From SKLM01 sp964450435 (GTDB taxonomy: Bacteria; Chloroflexota; Anaerolineae; B4-G1), in the NCBI GenBank assembly GCA_964450435.1, contig CAYVCX010000017.1:1-43980 (forward strand): 43,980 nt of DNA. The letters are read 5' to 3'. This document shows positions 24,871 through 32,062 of this stretch, one piece after another. A program made the translations under genes and the position numbers. The notes beneath the pieces are model-generated. The model was given only the letters and a program-made list of their open reading frames with translations. It searched no databases and had not been told where the DNA came from. Each line of letters begins with the position of its first letter. Position 1 is the first letter of the stretch.

Positions 24871-25686
24871 GTGCCCGAGTTGCCAGACGTAGAGAGGATG
24901 CGCCGGTACCTGCAGGCGACCGCGCTCCACCAGGAGATTGCGGACGTGCACGTGCGTAGTGACGAGTTGGTGGAGGATACGTCGGCTGACCAGGCGAAAG
25001 AGAGACTGATTGGGCGGTCATTCGAGGAGACCCAGCGGCACGGCAAATACTTGTTCGTGGCGCTGAATGATCAGGGCGAGGGTTTCCTGGTGCTCCACTT
25101 CGGGATGACGGGAGGGCTGAAGTACTTCAAGGACGCGAACGAGGAGCCGACGTACGATCGCGTCCACTTTCACTTCGCCAACGGCTATCAACTGGTATAT
25201 TACTCGATGAGGAAGCTGGGCCACGTAGAGGTGATCGACGACGCAGAGAAGTTCATCGACGAGAGGAACCTGGGTCCCGACGCTCTGGCACCAGATTTCG
25301 GGCTGGCCGAGTTCAGAGAGGCGATGGAAGGCCGACGGGCTATGGTGAAGGCAGTCCTAATGGATCAGGAGAGCATGGCCGGCATTGGCAACGTCTATGC
25401 TGACGAGATTCTGTTCCAGGGAGGAGTTCATCCACAGGCCAGAGCGAGCAGTCTGGACCATGAGACGCTCGAGGAGCTTTTCCACACGGTGAAGATGGTA
25501 CTGGAGAGAGCGATTCGCCACCAGGCGCAACCCGATCAATTCCCCGACACGTTCCTCACACCCCACCGACACGATGGTGGAACCTGCCCGCGGTGCAGGA
25601 CTGAGCTGGAGCGGGTAAAGGTGTACGGCCGGACGTCGTATTTCTGTCCGAACCACCAGAAGAGGAATCCTGCGAGGTCTGTGTGA
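24871..25686 (+). CDS. Fpg/MutM-Nei family DNA glycosylase/AP lyase
   Basis: A 271-aa base-excision enzyme that removes oxidised bases and cleaves the abasic site. The mature N-terminus is PELPDVE, with the catalytic Pro and Glu after Met removal. RHGKYLFVAL holds the conserved Lys, GIGNVYADEILF is the H2TH motif, and the protein ends in a zinc finger (CPRCRTELERV ... GRTSYFCPNHQ). The last zinc ligand is His instead of the usual Cys (CPNHQ for CPxCQ), and the preceding Arg is kept. GTG 24871 is fixed by the need for the PELPDVE N-terminus. Substrate choice between 8-oxoguanine and pyrimidine lesions cannot be told here, so I do not name it mutM. Confidence 0.93.
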   Translation: MPELPDVERMRRYLQATALHQEIADVHVRSDELVEDTSADQAKERLIGRSFEETQRHGKYLFVALNDQGEGFLVLHFGMTGGLKYFKDANEEPTYDRVHFHFANGYQLVYYSMRKLGHVEVIDDAEKFIDERNLGPDALAPDFGLAEFREAMEGRRAMVKAVLMDQESMAGIGNVYADEILFQGGVHPQARASSLDHETLEELFHTVKMVLERAIRHQAQPDQFPDTFLTPHRHDGGTCPRCRTELERVKVYGRTSYFCPNHQKRNPARSV

Positions 25687-25898
25687 GCGTGGCTGCGGAA
25701 CTGATGAAGAGCTGCGTGGCTCACAGAGGTGGTATGGCGGCGCTCTGTAAGCGAGACGCGTGAGCGGACAGGATGCACGGTGAACAACTGGCGATCCAAG
25801 GCCTGCGTTTCGTGTCTCACGGTAGGGGCACGCGCTGAAGGGTGGGCCATCAGGATGGGCGAGTTTCACGAATGGTAGGAAGTGAAAACGAGGCGAAT

Positions 25899-27155
25899 AT
25901 GGTGAGGCGGCGTTTGTTTCTCTCGGGCGTCGCAGGGCTGGTGCTCCTTGCCCTGGGTGTTGGGCTTGCTGGCGGGATACTTCTGGGAAGCCAGGTGCTC
26001 CCGCATATGGAGCCACGGGTGCAGGTTCCGCCGTCGGCGGCAGCGGAGTTTGAGCTGATTGCGGAAGCCTGGGAGGTCATCGAGCGAGAATACGTGTATC
26101 AGGACGGGGTTGAGCCGCGGCGCATGGCACACGGTGCGCTTAGTGGGATGGTGCAGACGCTGGGGGATGTGGGGCACACGCGGTTCTTGGGTCCAGAGAT
26201 GGCGGCGCGTCACCGACAGCAGCTCGAGGGACGGTTCGAGGGCATTGGCGCCTATGTGGAGATGAGGGATGGGCGGGTAGTTATCGTCGCTCCAATCGAC
26301 GGCACGCCAGCGGACCGTGGCGGCCTGAAGGCGGGAGACATCATCCTCGAGGTGAACGGCGAAGATGTCACAGGCCTTTCGCTGACTGAGGTCGTCGACC
26401 GCGTTGTAGGGCCAGCGGGCACGACCGTATCTCTGACCATCCGCGATTCGGACACAGAGAAGACGCGGAAGGTAACCATGGAGCGCGCCAGGATAGAGCT
26501 TGATGTCGTCACCTGGGAGCGACTACCGGGCACGAAGGTGGGGTACGTGCGGATTTCGGCTTTCAGTGAGGGTGCTGCGGGGGATCTAAGAGAAGCCTTA
26601 ACCCAGATAGAGCGAGCAGAGGAGATCAACGGTTTGATTCTGGACCTACGCAACAACCCGGGAGGCCTTCTGGGTGAGGGAGTGGCGGCAGCCAGTCAGT
26701 TCCTGGACAGCGGTGACGTGCTGCTGCGGCGCGACGCTGATGGGAAGACGGTGCCGGAGGCAGTGCAAGAAGATGCTCGGACAGTGGAGATGCCGATTGT
26801 GGTCCTGGCGAACGGGGGGACGGCGAGCGCTGCGGAAATCGTGACCGGGGCCCTGCAAGACCACGAGCGGGCTCCAGTGGTGGGAACGACGACCTTTGGC
26901 GCGGGTACCGTGCTAAACGAGTTTGCCCTCTCGGATGGTTCTGTGTTGTTGCTGGCTGTCGAGGAGTGGCTCACGCCGAAGGGGCGCGTCATCTGGCAGA
27001 AAGGACTCGCGCCTGACGTGGAAGTTGCGCTACCAGCCGATGCCGGGTTGCTCCGGCTGAGAAGGCGAGACATCTCAGAAGAGGAGCTTCGTGACAGTGG
27101 TGATAGCCAGCTACTGCGAGCGCTGGAGCTACTGGAGGGAAATGAGAACCAGTGA
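25899..27155 (+). CDS. S41 (CtpA-like) protease family protein with PDZ, catalytic Lys missing
   Basis: A 418-aa envelope protein. The N-terminus MVRRRLFL followed by a long hydrophobic helix indicates a signal anchor. A PDZ domain (about 115-200: VAPIDGTPADRGGLKAGDIILEVNG) and the S41 core follow (GYVRISAFS, LILDLRNNPGG). The Ser nucleophile Ser310 is in NGGTASAAEI. In CtpA the general-base Lys lies in FGKG. Here that motif is FGAG with Ala335. The tail (EWLTPKGRVIWQKGLAPDVEV) is normal. Activity as a protease is therefore uncertain, although I recall similar Lys-less members in Chloroflexota. ATG 25899 has GAGG 6 bp upstream. In-frame ATG 25872 is an alternative. Confidence 0.88.
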   Translation: MVRRRLFLSGVAGLVLLALGVGLAGGILLGSQVLPHMEPRVQVPPSAAAEFELIAEAWEVIEREYVYQDGVEPRRMAHGALSGMVQTLGDVGHTRFLGPEMAARHRQQLEGRFEGIGAYVEMRDGRVVIVAPIDGTPADRGGLKAGDIILEVNGEDVTGLSLTEVVDRVVGPAGTTVSLTIRDSDTEKTRKVTMERARIELDVVTWERLPGTKVGYVRISAFSEGAAGDLREALTQIERAEEINGLILDLRNNPGGLLGEGVAAASQFLDSGDVLLRRDADGKTVPEAVQEDARTVEMPIVVLANGGTASAAEIVTGALQDHERAPVVGTTTFGAGTVLNEFALSDGSVLLLAVEEWLTPKGRVIWQKGLAPDVEVALPADAGLLRLRRRDISEEELRDSGDSQLLRALELLEGNENQ

Positions 27156-27415
27156 TGTCCACACACCGAGTAAGGGGAAGCGGTCTGTTTCCGCATGGCG
27201 GAACCTGAAGATGGCAGGGGCGGGCGGTAGCTTCGGCGGATTCTCGAGGCGGCCCGGGCTCCAGCCGCCGCGGGGAGGATCTGGTCCGTCGATGTCTGTT
27301 GATGCCTGCACGCGCAAAGCGGGGGATTCGGTGGTCGGCGAGCGACAGCGTGGATCCACGACCCCTCGTCGGGATCGGGGGGAACGGTGGCAGCGGAGTT
27401 CCGGAAAGGGCAAAC
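27156..27415. other. Intergenic DNA before the site-2 protease gene
   Basis: The gap between the S41 stop and the M50 start is about 430 bp. This left part contains a small hairpin TTCCGC-ATG-GCGGAA (27189-27203) without a T-run, 33 bp after the stop, and otherwise nothing I can assign. The right part holds repeat copy B and an extended -10. Confidence 0.5.
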
Positions 27416-27468
27416 GGAATTCCAACCTTGTCCAACCAAACTCAACTGCAATTCCAATCCAGCCCGTA
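27416..27468 (+). repeat. Intergenic 53-bp repeat, copy B (pair at 21112-21164)
   Basis: Second copy of the repeat. Its internal direct repeats GGAATTCCAACC (27416) and GCAATTCCAATC (27448) also start 32 bp apart. It ends 22 bp before a probable -10 box, in the same relation to a gene start region as copy A, although the downstream genes are unrelated. Confidence 0.7.
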
Positions 27469-27487
27469 CCCAGCTCGGCGACGTTTG

Positions 27488-27496
27488 TGGTATGCT
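27488..27496 (+). promoter_or_regulatory. Extended -10 promoter element of the M50 protease gene
   Basis: TGGTATGCT: a TGn extension followed by TATGCT (27491-27496). It would give a leader of about 85 bases before ATG 27587, which has its own strong GAGGAGGTG. No good -35 is visible. Confidence 0.45.
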
Positions 27497-27586
27497 ATAG
27501 GGGAGGACGGTTCTGGCGGCGGGGACAGAGAGGTTGCGCCGAGGCGGTCGGGGCGCAGGCGACATACGGTGCGCGAGGAGGTGGCG

Positions 27587-28804
27587 ATGCAGAGAGAGCA
27601 AGGCTTGTACATTGGGCGCTTGTTTGGGATTGACATTCGGCTCGACTGGACGTGGCTGATCATCTTTGCGCTGGTCACGTACAGTCTGGGAACCACATTC
27701 GGTCAGGTTCACGCAGACTGGGATGCGACTCTGCGCTGGGGGGTTGCCATCATCTCGGCCCTGTTGTTCTTCGGGTCCGTGTTGGCACACGAGTTGGCGC
27801 ACTCAGTGGTGTCGCAGGCCCGGGGGAATCCGGTGGACAGCATCACCCTGTTCCTGTTCGGCGGTGTGGCGAGCATCCGGGAAGAGCCGGACACCCCGTT
27901 GAGTGAGTTCTTGATGGCGATCCTGGGTCCGGTCACGAGTTTCGTCATTGGTGGGGCTCTGTTGTTGGTCGCGGGGCTGATCTCGGGCCCCATCCCCGCG
28001 GTCGGCGATCCGGTTGAGGTGATTGCCCAGGCGACCCCCATCACAGTCATCCTCTTGTGGCTCGGATCGATTAACGTGATACTGGGGATCTTCAATATGA
28101 TACCCGGGTTCCCACTGGACGGCGGACGGGTGCTGCGGTCGATCCTCTGGGCGCTGACCGACAATCTGCGCAGTGCCACGCACTGGGCTTCCTGGGTAGG
28201 CCAGGGGTTTGGGTGGTTGATGATTGTGAGTGGGATCTCTATGGTGTTCGGTGCGACCATCCCGTTCTTCGGTTCGGGGGTGTTCAATGGGCTGTGGCTG
28301 GCGTTCATCGGCTGGTACCTGAACAATGCCTCCGAACAGAGCTACAGGAGGGTGGTCGTCCAGGATATCTTGAGAGGCGTTCCGGTGAGGAGGATGATGC
28401 GTAGAGACCCGCCGACGGCCTCAGCGTCGGAGTCGGTGGAAAGCCTGGTGCACGATCACATATTGGGGACCGACGAGCACAGCTTCCCCGTGCTGGACAA
28501 CGGCGACATGGTGGGAATCGTGACGCTGGAGGATGTCCGCTCGGTGCCGCGGGCTGCGTGGGAAGACACGCCGGTGCGCCAGATCATGACCGGGTCCGAC
28601 TCCTGTGCGGTACTTACCCCAGATAAAGACGCGGCTGAGGCAATGACGAAGCTGGTGACCTGCGATGTACGTCAACTGCCTGTGGTCGATGATGGGCGTC
28701 TGATCGGGGCGCTGCGCCGCCAGGATCTGATCCGGTGGATGCAACTCAACGCCGAGACAGGCGGATGGGGTCCGCGTTCAGGGCCCAGTCTCCCGGTACG
28801 GTGA
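27587..28804 (+). CDS. Site-2 protease family (M50) membrane metalloprotease with two CBS domains
   Basis: A 405-aa intramembrane zinc protease. After an N-terminal strand and membrane helices comes the zinc motif HELAH (His68, Glu69, His72), and the third ligand Asp178 is in GFPLDGGR. Other hydrophobic segments span about 95-255. A pair of CBS domains occupies about 265-390 (VRRMMRRDPPTAS ... FPVLDNGDMVGIVTLEDVR; VRQIMTGSDSCAVLTPDKD ... LPVVDDGRLIGALRRQDL). This is the SpoIVFB-like group III layout, where CBS pairs are thought to sense nucleotides. ATG 27587 has GAGGAGGTG at 27575-27583. The frame extends upstream to 27299, but that part is not protein-like and contains the repeat. The substrate is unknown. 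Confidence 0.93.
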   Translation: MQREQGLYIGRLFGIDIRLDWTWLIIFALVTYSLGTTFGQVHADWDATLRWGVAIISALLFFGSVLAHELAHSVVSQARGNPVDSITLFLFGGVASIREEPDTPLSEFLMAILGPVTSFVIGGALLLVAGLISGPIPAVGDPVEVIAQATPITVILLWLGSINVILGIFNMIPGFPLDGGRVLRSILWALTDNLRSATHWASWVGQGFGWLMIVSGISMVFGATIPFFGSGVFNGLWLAFIGWYLNNASEQSYRRVVVQDILRGVPVRRMMRRDPPTASASESVESLVHDHILGTDEHSFPVLDNGDMVGIVTLEDVRSVPRAAWEDTPVRQIMTGSDSCAVLTPDKDAAEAMTKLVTCDVRQLPVVDDGRLIGALRRQDLIRWMQLNAETGGWGPRSGPSLPVR

Positions 28805-28981
28805 TAGCAGGCCCCGGGCGATGACGACGGATAGATTGGCGTCCAGGCACTTCTCGCTCCAGCATGGGCGGGACAGCGACCCGGGGGCAGGAGATGTGGG
28901 CTGGCTGAGCGCGGGTGAGTGGGATGTGGGACGCGTTTCGGGGCACGTCCTACTACGGGTTTACTCGAGGAGGTGTTGGGA

Positions 28982-29762
28982 ATGCTGCGGTTGAAGAGAC
29001 TGTACGGGTGCACAATCCAGGCGGCAGACGGTGAAGCGGGGAAGCTTGTGGATACATATTTCGATGACATGAAGTGGATCAGTCGCTATCTGGTGGTTGA
29101 CACAGGAGGCTGGCTGGGGGGGCGGAAGGTGTTGATATCTCCAGTCACTGTGGAGGAGGTTCGGGACGAAGGAGATGCGTTGAGGGTGGGGCTGACAAAG
29201 TCGGAAGTGGAGCACAGCCCAGACATCAATCTCGACAAGCCGGTCTCGAAACAGCAGATTGTTGAGCTTCACGAATACTACGGCTGGCCGGCTTACTGGG
29301 GCGGGAGCATGACGATGGGCACGGCCACGCCGGGAGTGTACCCGATGATTCTGGCGGGGGTGGATCAGGTGGAGGGCGAGATGAAAGATGGAGGACCGAG
29401 TGAGAAGTACCGGGGAGACCCCCACCTGCGTAGCACGCGGGAGGTGACGGGAGGTGAGCGGATACGACATCCAGGCCCTGGACGGCGAAATCGGTCACGT
29501 GGAGGACTTCTTCGTCAGCGACAAAGACTGGGCAGTACGCTATCTACTGGTCGATACGCGGGATTGGCTCCCGGGTCGCGAGGTGCTCATAGCTCCTGCC
29601 TGGATCGAACGAGTGGATTGGGCCGACCGCGCGGTGTACGTGGGGCTGAAGCGAGAAGAGGTGGAGACGAGCCCGGAATACGACCCTGAAAGCCCGCCCG
29701 GACGGGAGCACGAGATGCGGCTCTACGAACACTACAGACGTCGCGGGTACTGGCACGAGTAG
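28982..29762 (+). pseudogene. Double PRC-barrel protein, frameshifted by a short duplication near 29446
   Basis: The first PRC-barrel starts at ATG 28982 (GAGGAGGTG at 28967-28975): MLRLKRLYGCTIQAADGEAGKLVDTYF ... LHEYYGWPAYW. The linker reaches LRSTREVTG at about 29445. The second barrel (GYDIQALDGEIGHVEDFFV ... LYEHYRRRGYW) lies in another frame from about 29457 to 29762. At the junction GGGAGGTGA occurs twice in tandem (about 29440-29456). Removing one ~10-bp unit would restore VTGYDIQ, the expected continuation. So the gene looks broken by a tandem duplication. In the first frame, translation would run on as unrelated sequence to 29689. The downstream half could be translated alone from GTG 29454. 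Two-barrel proteins of this kind are common but uncharacterised. An assembly error is possible. Confidence 0.75.
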
Positions 29763-29955
29763 CGAAGGTAATGCATCGGCGAGACTGCAACGGCGTTCGC
29801 AGTAGGAACGTCGTGTGCCCGGCACGCGTTCGTGGAAGGCCTGGTTGACCGTGCTGGAGAAGCTGTGATACGGCCGCGCTCGCTCGCCCGTCAGCAGTGT
29901 ATAGACAGAGCTACGCTTGATCTCGGTAGAGCAGGGAAAGGATCGGAGGAGAGGC

Positions 29956-30672
29956 GTGATCCGCGTTGGGACCTCGGGATGGCACTACAAGCACTGGGAG
30001 GGCCCATTCTACCCCGATGGCCTTGGCAAGGAGAGCTGGCTCGAGCACTACCAGGATCATCTGTCGACGGTGGAGGTGAACAACACATTCTACCAGCTTC
30101 CGAGTGAGAAGACTCTGTACAACTGGCGAGAAGGAGTGGCGGAGGACTTCGTGTTTTCGGTCAAGGCCAGCCGATACATCACGCACATGAAGAAGCTGAA
30201 GGAACCGGAGGAACCGCTGGATACCTTCCTTGGCCGCATAGCGGTGTTGGGCCGCCGGCTGGGTCCGATACTGTTCCAACTCCCACCAAACTGGCACTAT
30301 GACGGGCCGCGGTTGGCGTCTTTCGTGGAGGCCCTGCCAAGCGGGCAACGGTATGCCTTCGAGCTGAGGGACCCCGACTGGCTCAACGACGAAGCCTACA
30401 GGATTCTGGAGGACCACGGTGCTGCGTTGTGCATCTACGATTTCCACGGCCGACAGTCGCCGAAGAGAGTTACGGCCGACTTCGTCTACGTAAGGCTTCA
30501 CGGACCATATGGGCCGTATCGCGGGAAGTACGACACCCAGACGCTGGCGGGATGGGCCGGTGCTTTCTCCGCCTGGCTGGCGCAGGGGAAGGACGTATAC
30601 TGCTACTTCGACAATGATGAAGCGGGCTATGCAGTGCAGAACGCCCTGGAGCTACAGGCGATGTTTGAATAG
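29956..30672 (+). CDS. DUF72 (YecE-like) domain protein
   Basis: A 238-aa protein of the DUF72 family, a TIM-barrel-like fold of unknown reaction. Characteristic segments: IRVGTSGWHYKHWEGPFYP at the N-terminus, TVEVNNTFYQLPSEKTLYNW, FVFSVKASRYITHMKKL, GPILFQLPPNWHYD, YAFELRDPDWL and VYVRLHGPYGPYRGKY. GTG 29956 is preceded by GGAGGAG (29946-29952) and begins at the conserved region. A TTG at 29917 is in frame but has no support. Upstream, around 29845-29905, are weak promoter-like boxes that I do not rely on. Confidence 0.92.
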   Translation: MIRVGTSGWHYKHWEGPFYPDGLGKESWLEHYQDHLSTVEVNNTFYQLPSEKTLYNWREGVAEDFVFSVKASRYITHMKKLKEPEEPLDTFLGRIAVLGRRLGPILFQLPPNWHYDGPRLASFVEALPSGQRYAFELRDPDWLNDEAYRILEDHGAALCIYDFHGRQSPKRVTADFVYVRLHGPYGPYRGKYDTQTLAGWAGAFSAWLAQGKDVYCYFDNDEAGYAVQNALELQAMFE

Positions 30673-30872
30673 GGATCGTCGACTGCTGCCCAGGAGCGGC
30701 GTGTGAACCGTGACGAGAGATTGGAAGGCGAGGGCTGGTATTCGAGGGTGTTCGCTGGCGAAGGGGCTGTCTGCCCGGCCAGGATTGGGGATTTGCGAGC
30801 CGATACCGATTCAAACTGGACGGAGCCCGTCGAATCAGATTGGCGTTGTTGAGCGAGGTGAGGAGGTGGCGT

Positions 30873-31226
30873 ATGCCGGACATTACTACGGAGCTGGACT
30901 TCGAGTTCTACAGTGAGGATCTGCCGACACCCGACCTGGAGCAAGAGCTGTGGGCCACGGCGTGGGAGCGGGTGCAGGAGCTAGCGAGGGGCCACGACGA
31001 CATGATTGGCGCCTCGGCCGCCGTGGAGCGAGTCGAGCATCGCGAGACACCTCACGTGTACAAGGCGCGCATTGTGGCCTACATCAAGCCGAACAACATC
31101 GCGGTGAACGAGAAGGCGGAGAAGCCCATGGCTGCACTGGAGCAGGCCCTGAACACCCTGGAGCGGCGCATTCGCGAGCACCGAGAGAAGCGACGCGAGC
31201 CCTGGGAGAAGCCGAAGAAGCCCTAG
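30873..31226 (+). CDS. HPF/RaiA-like ribosome-associated protein (S30AE family), divergent
   Basis: A 117-aa protein: a beta-strand start (ITTELDFEFYSEDL), a helix (ELWATAWERVQELARGHDDMIGASAAVERV), strands (HVYKARIVAYIKPNNIAVNEK) and a long basic helix (MAALEQALNTLERRIREHREKRREPWEKPKKP). The beta-alpha-beta-beta-beta-alpha order and basic C-terminal helix fit hibernation-promoting factor and YfiA. The usual D-x-Y-x-AID segment is replaced by EKPMAALEQAL, so the match is distant. If correct, it would bind the 30S subunit and stabilise idle ribosomes in stationary phase. ATG 30873 has an excellent GGTGAGGAGGTGG just upstream. Confidence 0.7.
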   Translation: MPDITTELDFEFYSEDLPTPDLEQELWATAWERVQELARGHDDMIGASAAVERVEHRETPHVYKARIVAYIKPNNIAVNEKAEKPMAALEQALNTLERRIREHREKRREPWEKPKKP

Positions 31227-31380
31227 GCTTGCCCGGGTGAGACCCGGTCGAAGGTCAGAGCAGGCGTGTAGTGATCTGTCCTGCGTGGGTTGAAGCTGGG
31301 ACGAAGACGCTGGCATGGGGGCGTCTGGACGGTCGGTGAGACGAATGGAATGATAGCAAGACGAAGGAGGTAGATGGACA

Positions 31381-31935
31381 ATGGCGAACACCTATACATA
31401 CACAGCAAGAAGCGCGGAGAATCCGGAGCGGGTAGTGACGTTCACCCTGCGAGGATCTCGAATGTCGGTCGGGGTGGGGGCGCCCCTGGAACAGGTGGAG
31501 CAAGCGATCCGGCTTGGCCGCGGCGAAGCCGAGGAGGATGGTGGAGAGGCAAAGGAGACCGGAGTGGAGGTGCAGGAGGAAGACAAACCGAAACTCTGGC
31601 TGCGACCATTGGCAGTCTCGCTAGTGGAGCGGGGTACACAGCCGGTGCACGTCGATGACGTGGCGGCTAAGGTCATGGACGACTGGCTCCAGGTCAGGGC
31701 CTGGATTCGGACCGGGGGGCTGCGTCTGTTCCCCATTACGCTGATCGACGGCCGCGTGGACAATCCCGTGGCGGCGCGGGACTTTGTGGAGGAAGTCGAG
31801 GAACGGAAGACGGTGAGTGGATTTGACGTGTTTGGGGTGTTCGACTACTGGGCCACCTGGATCGTGGCCGGCGTCGCCGCTCTGGTGATGCTGCAGAAGC
31901 TGCGGCGCAAGGGTAGCGAGAGGGGCGAGGTCTGA
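31381..31935 (+). CDS. Unknown protein with C-terminal membrane anchor
   Basis: A 184-aa protein that I do not recognise. The N-terminal ~40 residues are beta-like (YTYTARSAENPERVVTFTLRG). An acidic linker (residues about 45-65, Glu-rich) leads to a mixed alpha/beta core (LWLRPLAVSLVERGTQPVHVDDV ... VRAWIRTGGLRLFPITLIDG). The end is a single transmembrane helix (WATWIVAGVAALVMLQKL) followed by a basic tail (RRKGSERGEV), which would leave the N-terminal part outside or inside depending on topology. No signal peptide is visible. ATG 31381 is preceded by GAAGGAGGTAG. It lies between the HPF-like and ATPase genes. Confidence 0.75.
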   Translation: MANTYTYTARSAENPERVVTFTLRGSRMSVGVGAPLEQVEQAIRLGRGEAEEDGGEAKETGVEVQEEDKPKLWLRPLAVSLVERGTQPVHVDDVAAKVMDDWLQVRAWIRTGGLRLFPITLIDGRVDNPVAARDFVEEVEERKTVSGFDVFGVFDYWATWIVAGVAALVMLQKLRRKGSERGEV

Positions 31936-32062
31936 CTTCGTGGCAAGAGGCTCGCGTGCGGCGGCGTTCTTGCGCGGGGAACAGAGAAACCGGTGGTAGG
32001 GATGCCACCCATCAGTGAACGCCAGCCAGCACGGCAAGCGGCGGCCCGAGGAGCCAGGTGAG

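Noticed and set aside
27299..27586. N-terminal extension of the M50 protease
   Set aside because: The added residues are low-complexity and overlap the 53-bp repeat; ATG 27587 has a strong ribosome site and begins at the conserved region.
29845..29905. TTGACC and TATAGA boxes before the DUF72 gene
   Set aside because: They do not form a pair with correct spacing.
31233..31247. Hairpin CCGGGT-GAG-ACCCGG after the HPF-like gene as terminator
   Set aside because: Short stem with no T-run; may be a pause or chance.
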